Shown here: positions 1 to 7,113 of the stretch, piece after piece | Layout: each line of letters starts with the position of its first letter | Numbering within the stretch: position 1 is the stretch's first letter | Assembly: GCA_938008425.1 (NCBI GenBank) | Contig: CALLKH010000165.1 | Coordinates: forward strand, 1 to 9,395 | Direction of reading: 5' to 3' | Source of the DNA: an uncultured Planctomycetaceae bacterium | Lineage (GTDB): Bacteria > Planctomycetota > Phycisphaerae > UBA1845 > UTPLA1 | DNA: 9,395 nucleotides | Made by a program: the position numbers and the translations under genes | The notes under the pieces: generated by a model | What the model was told of the DNA's origin: nothing | Seen by the model: only the letters and a program-made list of their open reading frames with translations | The model's database searches: none

Positions 1-22
1 TGCAGGATCAACTCAGACGGAA

Positions 23-1162
23 TCAGAGACTGTTGCCGTTCGAATTGTCATTTGAGTTCTCGTTTGAATCGTCGTCGTCACCTTCGTCCCTGTTGTCGGC
101 CTCGTCCTCGGTGAAGGTCGGATCGGCCGGGAAGCCTGAGGGAAATGCGGTTTCATCGCCCTGGGGCTCGGCGATGAATCCGACGTCTGACGTGTCGAAG
201 TCGGCGCAGGCTTCGGCATCAAGCTCGGAGGACTCGAAGTTCACGCACTGATCCGTGAAGCTGATGGTCACGTTCGATCCGGTGGCCTCGACTGAAAACA
301 GCGCGGCCGGTGCGCCGCGGCTGAAGTGGGCAGAGGACTTGAAGGTCTCGAAGTTGAACGGGTTTTCGGCGAAGTTCGCACTGGAGCGAACCGTCTTTTC
401 CACGTGTTCGTCCTCATAAGTTCGATGATCGACGCGATGGTGGCTGCTTTCGAAGTTCAGCCTTCCGCCGAGATTCCCGCTGATGTAGGCGTCGTTCCAT
501 TTGTGGGCGGGATTGGTTCGATCCCATGCCATGAAAATCTGCAGATCCGCGGATTCATCTTCTCGCGGCGAGGCCGGCCTGACGTAGGCCCGGCCCGCGC
601 CGAGGTGGCCGGGTTCGCCGTTCGTCGATTCTGTCGGCTTCACCGTAATCAAGGCACACAGGAACTGCTGATAGCCGTCTCCGCGATCGGCCCAGATCCG
701 CAGGGCCACCGGCACATCCACCGCGTTGCCGCTGCCGTCGGGATTGCCATCGCCGTCGAAATCAAACGCGGAGAAGTCCGCGAGATACGCGACGGTCCTT
801 GAACCGACCGTAAACTCCCCGGCGACGCGAATGTTGTCAGGGCTTGTCATGTCGTTGCGAATCGCCGCGCCCAGTGCAAGCGCTCGCGCCGCGGCGCGAT
901 GGAATCCGTGAACCACTCCGCCGCAGGTATTGAGGGCATTTGAGCGTCTCTGAACGTCGGGTTGCGCCATGGCGCTGTTAATGGACTTCGCGGAATCACC
1001 GTCCGGAAGTTCGCCGACGTCGAGTGTCACATCCCCTGGCATGAACTGGGCGATGGGTTCGGGATTGCCGAAATCCGGAAGCAGCCCGACGCCGTCACAA
1101 CCGGCCGCCACCACTGTCAGCGCGGCCGCAGCCAAAAGGGCACGAAATCTCTTTGTCATCAT
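23..1162 (-). CDS. Putative lipoprotein of unknown function with acidic Asn/Ser-rich tail
   Basis: I do not recognise the family. The 379-residue product starts MMTKRFRALLAAAALTVVAAG and then Cys22, which reads as a lipoprotein signal peptide: basic n-region, Ala/Leu core, and A-A-G-C as a loose lipobox. It is probably lipid-anchored outside the cytoplasmic membrane. The open frame extends 47 codons upstream, but that part lacks signal-peptide character, and the AGGAG at 1168-1172 sits 5 nt before this ATG and 8 nt before a second ATG at 1159. Residues 133-146 (FDFDGDGNPDGSGN) form a DxDxDG calcium-loop-like motif resembling one FG-GAP or EF-hand loop. Cysteines at 80, 169, 306 and 319 could form disulfides. 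Residues 351-379 are a strongly acidic, then Asn/Ser-rich low-complexity tail (DDDDSNENSNDNSNGNSL). Export and anchoring are inferred from the N-terminus. No enzymatic motif is visible. Confidence 0.8.
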   Translation of the reverse strand: MMTKRFRALLAAAALTVVAAGCDGVGLLPDFGNPEPIAQFMPGDVTLDVGELPDGDSAKSINSAMAQPDVQRRSNALNTCGGVVHGFHRAAARALALGAAIRNDMTSPDNIRVAGEFTVGSRTVAYLADFSAFDFDGDGNPDGSGNAVDVPVALRIWADRGDGYQQFLCALITVKPTESTNGEPGHLGAGRAYVRPASPREDESADLQIFMAWDRTNPAHKWNDAYISGNLGGRLNFESSHHRVDHRTYEDEHVEKTVRSSANFAENPFNFETFKSSAHFSRGAPAALFSVEATGSNVTISFTDQCVNFESSELDAEACADFDTSDVGFIAEPQGDETAFPSGFPADPTFTEDEADNRDEGDDDDSNENSNDNSNGNSL

Positions 1163-1167
1163 GACTT

Positions 1168-1172
1168 CTCCT
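1168..1172 (-). promoter_or_regulatory. Shine-Dalgarno site of the lipoprotein gene
   Basis: The minus strand reads AGGAG followed by AAGTC and then ATGATG. The spacing is 5 nt to the first ATG (1162) and 8 nt to the second (1159). This site decides the start against the longer open frame reaching 1303. Either of the two adjacent ATGs could be used. Confidence 0.65.
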
Positions 1173-1216
1173 GTCTTCCTGATCGCGAGGTCGGACGTCC
1201 CGAGAAAATGCCGGCC

Positions 1217-1246
1217 TGCAACGGCATCGCTTTCACGCGATTTGCA
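1217..1246 (-). promoter_or_regulatory. Bulged hairpin in the presumed leader of the lipoprotein gene
   Basis: Two nested perfect arms are visible: TGCAA (1217-1221) with TTGCA (1242-1246), and ATCGC (1226-1230) with GCGAT (1237-1241). The loop is 6 nt, and a one-sided 4-nt CGGC bulge lies at 1222-1225. It lies 55-84 nt upstream of the ATG, so it would sit in the 5' untranslated RNA or act as an operator. No T-run follows on either strand, so it is not a terminator. The function is unknown. Confidence 0.3.
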
Positions 1247-1608
1247 GAGGAGGTCCGGGGCAAATGAGTAGGGCAATCCGTGAGCCCTCCGAAGAAAATA
1301 CAATTCAGCACCACGGATCAGAACCTACCTGTCGGATTTGATCCGGGCCCCCGTCTGATCGCCGCCATTATGACCACCACTCTGAATCGGCGGTCGCAGC
1401 GCCGGCCTTGGCGAACTGCATGAAATAGGACCTTGAATCAACCTCGGGCAATTCGGTGACTCGTTTTTCGCCTTCAAGATCGGACCCCTCGATTCGTGAT
1501 CGCGCCGTTCCAGTCTTGTCCGGCCGCTAATAATCAAACCGCCCCAAATACGTCTTCGACCTGCTCTTCCGCGAGGACCGTGATGCATCATCGCTTCGGG
1601 CGCGGCGC
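1247..1608. other. Intergenic stretch without a recognisable gene
   Basis: This is the remaining upstream region of the lipoprotein gene, beyond the terminator of the large secreted protein. The one long minus-strand frame here runs through the terminator hairpin and has no family resemblance. A small 5-bp hairpin (CGGAT/ATCCG, 1333-1345) is present. I could not identify a convincing -10/-35 pair, although the lipoprotein promoter is presumably in this stretch. Confidence 0.5.
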
Positions 1609-1642
1609 AAAGAAAGACCCCGTCGCAAATCACGACGGGGTC
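1609..1642 (-). terminator. Intrinsic terminator of the 1635-residue secreted cytochrome gene
   Basis: On the minus strand a perfect 10-bp stem GACCCCGTCG / CGACGGGGTC (1642-1633 and 1625-1616) with a 7-nt loop is followed by TTTCTTTG. The stem is GC-rich and the T-rich tail lies only on the minus side, so it terminates minus-strand transcription. It starts about 30 nt after the TAA at 1673-1675. This placement suggests the lipoprotein gene downstream has its own promoter. Confidence 0.88.
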
Positions 1643-1672
1643 TCGGGTGTTCATTGCCTCAGGGAACGAATC

Positions 1673-4600
1673 TTACGGATTCAGCAGATTGTCCACAAAC
1701 GACTGGATGTCCGCGCCGTCGAGGACGTTGTTGGCGTCCTGATCGAACATGCAGATGAACTGCGGACTCTGACTGCTCGCGATCAGCTGCGCCGCGAACA
1801 GGCTTACGTCCGTCGACTCGGGATCGCACTCATCCGGGATGCCGTTGAGGTTGCAGTCCCCGCTGGTGCCGACCAGGATGTCCGTCGCGTCGTTGACGGT
1901 GTTCGCGTTGCAGTCGTCCTGCGAACCGGTGTACACCGTCAGGAACAGGGCGTAGTCGTCGTCATCGACGTCGCCGTCCTGATCCACATCCGAGATCGAA
2001 CAGGCATCATCCGGCGTGTAGAAGCTGCCGGGGCCGGTGTAGCAGGCCGTAAATGACGCCAGGTCGGCGCCATCGACGTCGTTGTCGCCGTCGTGATCAA
2101 ACTCGCGCCGGCCGAGCGAATCCAGGAAGGCGGCGAGCGCATCCTTGTCCGCCTGCGGCAGTTCATCGAATGCCATCGCGGAACCGAGGCCTTCGCCCGC
2201 GTGCGCCAGAATCGCACCCGTCACGCGCGTCGCAAAGGTGCCGCCGGCCACGCGGCCGTCGTGCAGCAGCTGGTTTCTCGCGCGAAGCCCCCAGAGCGGC
2301 GGGGTTCGCATTTCCGTCACGCCTGCATCGCCCTGAGCGATGCCGTCTCCCAGCGCTCCCATGTCATGGAGCAGGAAGTCGGAATAGGGCTTGATGACCT
2401 GGTTGGACAGCGACGGCTCGGGCATCGTCCGCGTTGTGAACGACGGCACGTGGCAGTCGCCGCAGCCGATCGCGTTGAAGACCGCCTCGCCGCTCATGCC
2501 GGACTTCGGCGTCTGAGGCGGCGGAGCGAGGAACCGCTGGAAGTCGGTCACGCGATCGATGAAGTGCGGCGCACCGGGGACCCCGCCTTCGGGACCGTCC
2601 TCGGGATCGGCCACGGTGTCGCATTCCGCGAGCGTCGGCGGGCGAATGCCGTTGGGATCGTTCTCATCGACGAGGAATCGATTCGTCAGGCCCATTTCAT
2701 TGAGCGAAGCGTCTGCGGAGAAGGTCAGAACCGTCGCCACCTGAGACTTCCAGCCGAAGCGGCCGACTCGAAGCGGAGCGCCGTTCGGATCCTCGAACGC
2801 GCCGACCATGTGCGCCCGGCCGCTGACGCCCGGCGGCGGCGTGTTCGCGTAGAAGAGCAGATCGGCATCGTCGATGGCCTCGATCAGTCCCGCGCCGAAG
2901 GTCGACGTGGTCTGCCGGAGTGCCACGATGTTGGCTTCCGGCGGAACGTCCTCGGCGCACCCGCCGATGGACGAGAACTGAAGCAGCGAACCGCCGAACT
3001 GCGCCAGGTCGTCAAAGCCGCCCTTGTGGGCGAATCCGAAGCGGGTGACCGTGATCGAACCCGTGCCGCCCAGACCGCCCTGATTGTGGCAGGCCGCACA
3101 AGTGTTCTGATTGAACGCGGGGCCGAGGCCGGCCGGTTCTTCGAGAATCTCCGCGAACTTCAATCGACCGACGGTGAATCGATCCTGATCTCCGGCCGTC
3201 AGTCCCGCCACCGCCTCGCCCATCCACGGCTGAATCGGCGCGGAGCACGAGTCCGTGACCTCGTCGCAATTCTCGGCCGGACAGGGCGGCGTGCCGGGTA
3301 CGCACATTCCGTTCACGCACTGCTCGACGCCGTTGCAGAACTGGCCGTCATCACAGGCGGCGGCGTTCAGGCATTCGACGCATGACGCAAGCTCGTCCGA
3401 ACAGGGCGAACCCGGGCACTGCTCGAAGGCGGCGAATCCCGGAATCACCGTATCGAACTCCGCCGTTCCTGCGCCGGCCAGGCCGTCCACGCTGAGAACG
3501 CCGAAGCCGATGACGTGCGGGCCGGGGCCGACGATCGCTTCGAGATCGATGTTGAAGTGGATCAGATTCGGCGCCTGGTTCGCATTTCGAATCGTGCCGA
3601 ACGATGTGGTGTTGGACAGCGTGGCCGGTGAGCCGAGTGTGCCGTCATGATCGAGGCCGTAGTTCACGCCGTCGACATGGAAGATCGGTCGATCGTACGA
3701 TTCGGTGTCGTTGCTGGTGTATCGAATCAGATCGAATTCAAGGTTCTGGCCGACGAGATCAACCGTTCCCTGGGTGGAGAACGCAATCGCCCCGCCGCTG
3801 CCGTTGGGCCCGACGACGCGAAGAAGCGCGGGATAGGTGATCGTCGCGCCGCCCGCCTGGGTCGCGACCCAGCCGGCGCCGCCGTCGAACGTGTTGTTCT
3901 GAACTCCGAAGAAGTCCGGCGTACCGACGCAGATGTTGTTGATGCAATGCTCGGAGCCGTTGCAGTACGAGCCGTCGTCGCACTGGCCGTCGTTGGAGCA
4001 GCCGACGCAGACATCGTTGGCCTCGTCGCACGTCAGAGGCGGAGCGCACGGCGGCGTGCCCGGCTCGCAGACGCCGGCGTTGCAAACCTCGACGCCGTTG
4101 CAGAAGAGGCCGTCGCTGCAATCCGCATTGGTGACGCAATCGACGCAGACATCGTTGACTTCATCGCACACCTGCGACGGGCAGGGATCGGTTCCCGGCT
4201 CGCAGAAGCCGTCGATTCCGCACACCTCGGCGCCATTGCAGAAGAGGCCGTCGTCACACTGACCGGCGTTGGCGCAGGGGATCGGACAGAGAAGCTTCGT
4301 CACCGAGAAATTGTCGATGCCCGCCTCGGTCACCGATGAACCGGCGTCGGCCACGCGGAATCGAACCTGCACGTTCGCGCTGGGCGACACATAGTCGCTG
4401 ACACGGAAGGAAACCACCTCCCAGAAGCCGGTCGTGCTGAACGTCTCGTGGACGAAAACCCATCCCGACGTGCCGTTGTTCACTTCAGTCACGAGCGGAT
4501 CGCGATTCGTCGGACTCGCGGCGTCGCTGCAGAACAGCCATCGGGCGTAGGTCACGATGCCGTCGCTGTTGGACAGATTAAACGCGGGAGACGTGAGAAT

Positions 4601-6580
4601 CGTCGGACCACCATCGACGTCACTGTTGCTTGACGGACCCGATCCCGGGTATTGCTGGGTGACGTAGCACCGGGTTTCCACCGCCGCCTGGCTCGCGTCG
4701 TTTTCCGGCTGTGCGGGCGTCTGGCTGCCGTCCGGGAAGAATGTGCCGATGGGATCGACGCGCTCCCACCCGCCGCCCGTCAGGCTCGGATCGTTGGTCA
4801 CGGTCCAGCCGGGATTGGCCGTTTCGAATCGCTCATCGACGAGCAGCACCGTGCCGAGCGACGCCAGCGCCGAGTAGTTCACCGCCGGCGCGTTTCCGGG
4901 CTCAAAGACGGTCAGTGCCGAGGTCGTGGCAGCACTGAAGTAGAATCGAACGGTCGACGTGCACGGCGCGCCGGGAAGGTTCGCAAGATAGACATTCGGC
5001 GACTCCTCGGTCATCAGCGTCTCGACGAACGGCCCGCCGTCCACCGAAACGAACTGCCGGCCGCTGCCCGATTGCGGCGACGTGCCGATGCCGGTCACGC
5101 TGACGCGGAACATGGTCGGCTCGTCGGGGACAAGCTGACCGGGAAGGCCGTCGGGATAGCCGAAGACCAGGCTTGTCGGGGGAAGATTGATCCAGACGTG
5201 CGTTCCGGCGCAATGGCCGACGATGAGATCCCGCCAGCCGTCGCCGTTCAGGTCGATCGTCTCGACTTCGTAGGTTCCGTTGTGGGTCCAGGGGCGTGCG
5301 CCTTCCTGCTCCTGGAGCGTGACGTTGGGCACGTTTCCAAGGTTTCGGAAGATGTGCAGCCGGCGCGAGCATTGCTGCTGGATGTCGACGTCCTGATCGG
5401 TGACGAGAACGTCATTGAAGCCGTCGTTGTTCAGGTCGGCGATTCGCTGGTTGCCGCCGAACTCGCCGTCCGTGCCGCCGAAGCGCTGAAGATTGAATCG
5501 AATGAAGTTCGCCTGGCCGTTGGCGCCGTTGCCCTGGTTGAGCCAGTAGTGATCGGCGCCGTCGTCGGTGACGACGATGTCGAGGCGGCTGTCGTTGTTC
5601 AGATCGCCGACGCTGATGTGATACGGCGAATTGTCATCGACCACCTGGTACTGATTGAAGAAGCCCTGCTGGGCCGGGTTGTTGTAGCTGATCGACACGT
5701 GCTGGGGGAAGTTCAAGGCGGTGTCGCGAACCACGTCGAGGAAGCCGTCGCCGTTCATGTCGGCGATGTGCGCCGCGACGCCGAACGCCGAGAGCAGCAT
5801 CTGGCTGGTCATGCGAGCCTGAAGCGAGTCGGTGAAGAAGCCGTTTCCGTCGTTGATGAGCAGACGATCGTTGACGTCGTTCGAGGGCGATTCCGGCGAG
5901 CCGCCGCCGACGCCGCTGCTGTCATAGTCGCCGATGTAAAGGTCCGGGTAACCGTCGCCCGTCACATCGCCGACCGCCACCGAACAAAGCCGGGGGGCGA
6001 CGGCCAGATTGCCGGGTATGGTGAGAAGCTGCGGAAAGCGAGCCTCTTCATATCGGAAGCCCTGCCAGACGCCGCCGATCTGGCCGAGATTCATGTAGAT
6101 GCGCGGATGCGAGATCGTTTTCGCCAGGCCGTCGGAAAGCGTTGCGACGGTGACAAAGTCGAGCCACCCGTCCTGGTTGAAGTCGGCCACGGCAACGTCA
6201 CGGTCATTCGTCAGATCGAGAAAGCCCTGGCCGCCGTCGGTGGCCGCTGTCGCATACTGATTCGTTCGATCGACGAGAACGCCGTTCATCGCCTGGCCTT
6301 GCGCGATGCCTTCGTTCATCAGGAGAACGTTTCGACGCCGGCCGACCGTGGTGTACGGCTGCTTTCGAACGATGATCAGATCGAGGTCGCCATCGTTGTC
6401 GAGGTCGGCCGCGGCGTAGTCTTTTTCGTTGGTGTCGGTCTGAAACAGCGTGGGATCAGAAATGACCACGCGTGAGGACGTCTCATTGACGAATTCCACC
6501 CAGCCGCCAGGGCCCGCGTAAGCCGCGGAACCGATACACATTACAATGCCCCACGCCGTAGACGTGCAGATTCGCCTCAT
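1673..6580 (-). CDS. Secreted FG-GAP / Cys-rich / di-haem oxidoreductase (DUF1111-type) multidomain protein with dockerin-like tail
   Basis: The 1635-residue product has an N-terminal signal peptide (residues 1-22, likely cleaved after AYA). Seven FG-GAP/VCBS repeats span about 50-465, followed by an Ig-like segment (466-578), a jelly-roll/MAM-like domain (579-764), Cys-rich repeats (765-1112) and a second beta-rich domain (888-1054). Residues 1114-1492 match the di-haem oxidoreductase (DUF1111) family: GLGPAFNQNT-CAACH (haem site C1161, C1164, H1165), GAGLIEAIDDADL, GRFGWKSQV, CGDCH (haem site C1373, C1376, H1377), RTPPLWGL and LLHDGR. The tail has dockerin-like and TSP3-like calcium loops. 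Two covalently bound c-type haems mean it must mature outside the cytoplasm. The family is thought to be peroxidase- or redox-like, but its substrate is unknown. The start is supported by AGGGAG 8 nt upstream. Family DUF1111 proteins are usually a few hundred residues, so this is an unusually large fusion. It is monocistronic as far as seen, with a terminator after the stop. Confidence 0.93.
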   Translation of the reverse strand: MRRICTSTAWGIVMCIGSAAYAGPGGWVEFVNETSSRVVISDPTLFQTDTNEKDYAAADLDNDGDLDLIIVRKQPYTTVGRRRNVLLMNEGIAQGQAMNGVLVDRTNQYATAATDGGQGFLDLTNDRDVAVADFNQDGWLDFVTVATLSDGLAKTISHPRIYMNLGQIGGVWQGFRYEEARFPQLLTIPGNLAVAPRLCSVAVGDVTGDGYPDLYIGDYDSSGVGGGSPESPSNDVNDRLLINDGNGFFTDSLQARMTSQMLLSAFGVAAHIADMNGDGFLDVVRDTALNFPQHVSISYNNPAQQGFFNQYQVVDDNSPYHISVGDLNNDSRLDIVVTDDGADHYWLNQGNGANGQANFIRFNLQRFGGTDGEFGGNQRIADLNNDGFNDVLVTDQDVDIQQQCSRRLHIFRNLGNVPNVTLQEQEGARPWTHNGTYEVETIDLNGDGWRDLIVGHCAGTHVWINLPPTSLVFGYPDGLPGQLVPDEPTMFRVSVTGIGTSPQSGSGRQFVSVDGGPFVETLMTEESPNVYLANLPGAPCTSTVRFYFSAATTSALTVFEPGNAPAVNYSALASLGTVLLVDERFETANPGWTVTNDPSLTGGGWERVDPIGTFFPDGSQTPAQPENDASQAAVETRCYVTQQYPGSGPSSNSDVDGGPTILTSPAFNLSNSDGIVTYARWLFCSDAASPTNRDPLVTEVNNGTSGWVFVHETFSTTGFWEVVSFRVSDYVSPSANVQVRFRVADAGSSVTEAGIDNFSVTKLLCPIPCANAGQCDDGLFCNGAEVCGIDGFCEPGTDPCPSQVCDEVNDVCVDCVTNADCSDGLFCNGVEVCNAGVCEPGTPPCAPPLTCDEANDVCVGCSNDGQCDDGSYCNGSEHCINNICVGTPDFFGVQNNTFDGGAGWVATQAGGATITYPALLRVVGPNGSGGAIAFSTQGTVDLVGQNLEFDLIRYTSNDTESYDRPIFHVDGVNYGLDHDGTLGSPATLSNTTSFGTIRNANQAPNLIHFNIDLEAIVGPGPHVIGFGVLSVDGLAGAGTAEFDTVIPGFAAFEQCPGSPCSDELASCVECLNAAACDDGQFCNGVEQCVNGMCVPGTPPCPAENCDEVTDSCSAPIQPWMGEAVAGLTAGDQDRFTVGRLKFAEILEEPAGLGPAFNQNTCAACHNQGGLGGTGSITVTRFGFAHKGGFDDLAQFGGSLLQFSSIGGCAEDVPPEANIVALRQTTSTFGAGLIEAIDDADLLFYANTPPPGVSGRAHMVGAFEDPNGAPLRVGRFGWKSQVATVLTFSADASLNEMGLTNRFLVDENDPNGIRPPTLAECDTVADPEDGPEGGVPGAPHFIDRVTDFQRFLAPPPQTPKSGMSGEAVFNAIGCGDCHVPSFTTRTMPEPSLSNQVIKPYSDFLLHDMGALGDGIAQGDAGVTEMRTPPLWGLRARNQLLHDGRVAGGTFATRVTGAILAHAGEGLGSAMAFDELPQADKDALAAFLDSLGRREFDHDGDNDVDGADLASFTACYTGPGSFYTPDDACSISDVDQDGDVDDDDYALFLTVYTGSQDDCNANTVNDATDILVGTSGDCNLNGIPDECDPESTDVSLFAAQLIASSQSPQFICMFDQDANNVLDGADIQSFVDNLLNP
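1676..2104 (-). repeat. Dockerin-like and TSP3-like calcium-binding tail (protein residues 1493-1635)
   Basis: Two dockerin-type F-hand loops are visible. One has Asp at 1495, 1497, 1499, 1501 and 1506 (FDHDGDNDVDGADLASF). The other has Asp at 1531, 1533, 1535, 1537 and 1542 (DVDQDGDVDDDDYALF). Then come an Asp/Asn/Cys linker with DDCNANTVNDATD and DCNLNGIPDECD, which resemble thrombospondin type-3 loops, and a last single loop FDQDANNVLDGADIQSF ending in VDNLLNP. Similar endings are common on secreted planctomycete proteins. A role in docking or surface sorting is inferred. No cohesin partner is visible in the window. Confidence 0.7.
3245..4288 (-). repeat. Four Cys-rich repeats of 46 residues, the third split by an inserted domain
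   Basis: The repeats share C-[DS]-D-G-x-[FY]-C-N-G-x-E-x-C, then C-x-P/G-G-T and a closing C-x4-C-x6-C-x2-C. The anchor cysteines are residues 775, 821, 867 and 1076, giving a 46-residue period for the first three. In repeat 3 the first half ends at CVGTPD (about residue 888) and the closing half resumes at C1055-x4-C1060-x6-C1067-x2-C1070. The intervening stretch, about 167 residues, is a Cys-free beta-rich domain. The pattern resembles the disulfide-rich DGLFCNG repeats of secreted bacterial proteins. A spacer or adhesion role is inferred. Confidence 0.8.
5186..6433 (-). repeat. Seven FG-GAP/VCBS repeats (protein residues about 50-465)
   Basis: Seven calcium-loop cores are readable: DLDNDGDLDL (about 59), DFNQDGWLDF (133), DVTGDGYPDL (205), DMNGDGFLDV (274), DLNNDSRLDI (326), DLNNDGFNDV (382) and DLNGDGWRDL (443). 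The spacing is about 50-75 residues. Seven units is the number expected for a closed integrin-alpha-like beta-propeller. The fifth loop has Ser where Gly is usual (NNDSR), and it may bind calcium less well. Blade count is from motif reading only. Confidence 0.85.
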
Positions 6581-6588
6581 CTCCTACT

Positions 6589-6594
6589 CTCCCT
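6589..6594 (-). promoter_or_regulatory. Shine-Dalgarno site of the secreted cytochrome gene
   Basis: AGGGAG on the minus strand lies 8 nt before the ATG at 6580. A second AGGAG directly abuts the ATG and is too close to be the functional site. This supports the start giving the signal peptide MRRICTSTAWGIVMCIGSAA. Confidence 0.65.
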
Positions 6595-7113
6595 GTCACG
6601 CAAAGTTATGAATGAAAGGGGAAACCCAAGCGACTTGGCGGAGGCCTCGTGCGCGGCCAACCGTCTTCACTCCATCTGGGGTGTCCCTTAGGCCAGTATA
6701 ACCAAGCTTCCATCGCACGCGAAACAATCTCAGTGTTCGTTTGACAGAATAACGTCCATCCCCACCAACCCAACACCCTAACAAGCGCTCGGTTGGGACT
6801 TGCGCCCCCGACTTTCGGACTTTTCATGTCTGTTCTACTCGCAGAATTCGGCGAGATCGAAGACTTCGCAACGACATCAGAGCCCACGTCCTGATATCCC
6901 GATCCAGAGTTGAGCGACACCGGGAGATTCCCCTTCACCGCAACCGTCACCAGCAGATTCAATCGGCCGCTCGAATACCAACCGGCAACCGCTCGACGAC
7001 GTGATCGATCGTCTCTGTCTGCTTCATTGGGAAGGTGCCATAGTCACGTCGCAATGAATCGATAATGCAGTATCCCGACAGCCAGAGATCCGAGTCGCCG
7101 TCCTGGCGGATGA
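6595..7113. other. Divergent intergenic region, visibly richer in A/T than its neighbours
   Basis: No supportable gene is seen in about 520 bp. Short minus-strand frames across 6596-6962 lack recognisable motifs, and their base composition differs from the genes around them. Seen here are a TATACT -10-like box on the minus strand (6700-6695), about 115 nt before the cytochrome ATG and with only a poor -35 (TTCGCG), and an isolated perfect TTGACA on the plus strand (6741-6746) without a matching -10. There is also a 7-bp inverted repeat TTCATTG/CAATGAA (7023-7029 and 7052-7058) followed by GATAAT (7061-7066). Promoters for both directions presumably lie here. Confidence 0.45.
7023..7066 (+). 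promoter_or_regulatory. Possible operator/promoter region before the TPR-CRTAC1 operon
   Basis: The perfect inverted repeat TTCATTG (7023-7029) / CAATGAA (7052-7058), with a 22-nt spacer, is directly followed by GATAAT (7061-7066), which matches five of six bases of a -10 box. No good -35 box is present at 16-18 nt. A second -10-like TATACT occurs at 7170-7175, inside the open frame of the TPR gene, and would suit a later start codon. Both are weak calls. Confidence 0.2.

Noticed and set aside
1325..1654. 109-codon minus-strand open frame between the two minus-strand genes
   Set aside because: Its first codons run through the intrinsic terminator hairpin at 1609-1642, it has no recognisable motif, and composition is not gene-like.
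4652..6475. 607-codon plus-strand open frame opposite the cytochrome fusion gene, and a 430-codon one at 2093-3385
   Set aside because: Both are antisense to a strongly supported gene with clear domains. Their translations are Arg/Val/Ala-rich without recognisable motifs, as expected from high-GC codon bias on the opposite strand.
6608..6691. 27-codon plus-strand frame starting ATGAATGAAAGG
   Set aside because: No ribosome site, no recognisable motif, and it lies in the leader of the opposite gene. It cannot be told from chance.
6741..6746. Perfect TTGACA on the plus strand as a -35 box
   Set aside because: No -10-like hexamer lies 16-18 nt downstream (the sequence there is CCACCAACC-like), and the next plus-strand gene is more than 350 bp away.
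6776..6797. CCTAACAAGCGC resembling the left end of an integron attC site
   Set aside because: No GTTAGG-type partner end was found at a suitable distance downstream and no long imperfect stem forms. The nearby GTTGGG is only about 10 nt away. No integrase or cassette is visible.
6801..6830. CCGA-CTT-TCGG hairpin followed by ACTTTTC as a plus-strand terminator
   Set aside because: The stem is only 4 bp, and no plus-strand gene ends upstream of it.
6606..6962. 118-codon and 62-codon overlapping minus-strand frames in the divergent gap
   Set aside because: They overlap each other, are Trp/Arg/Pro-rich without family resemblance, have non-coding-like composition, and no ribosome site is seen.
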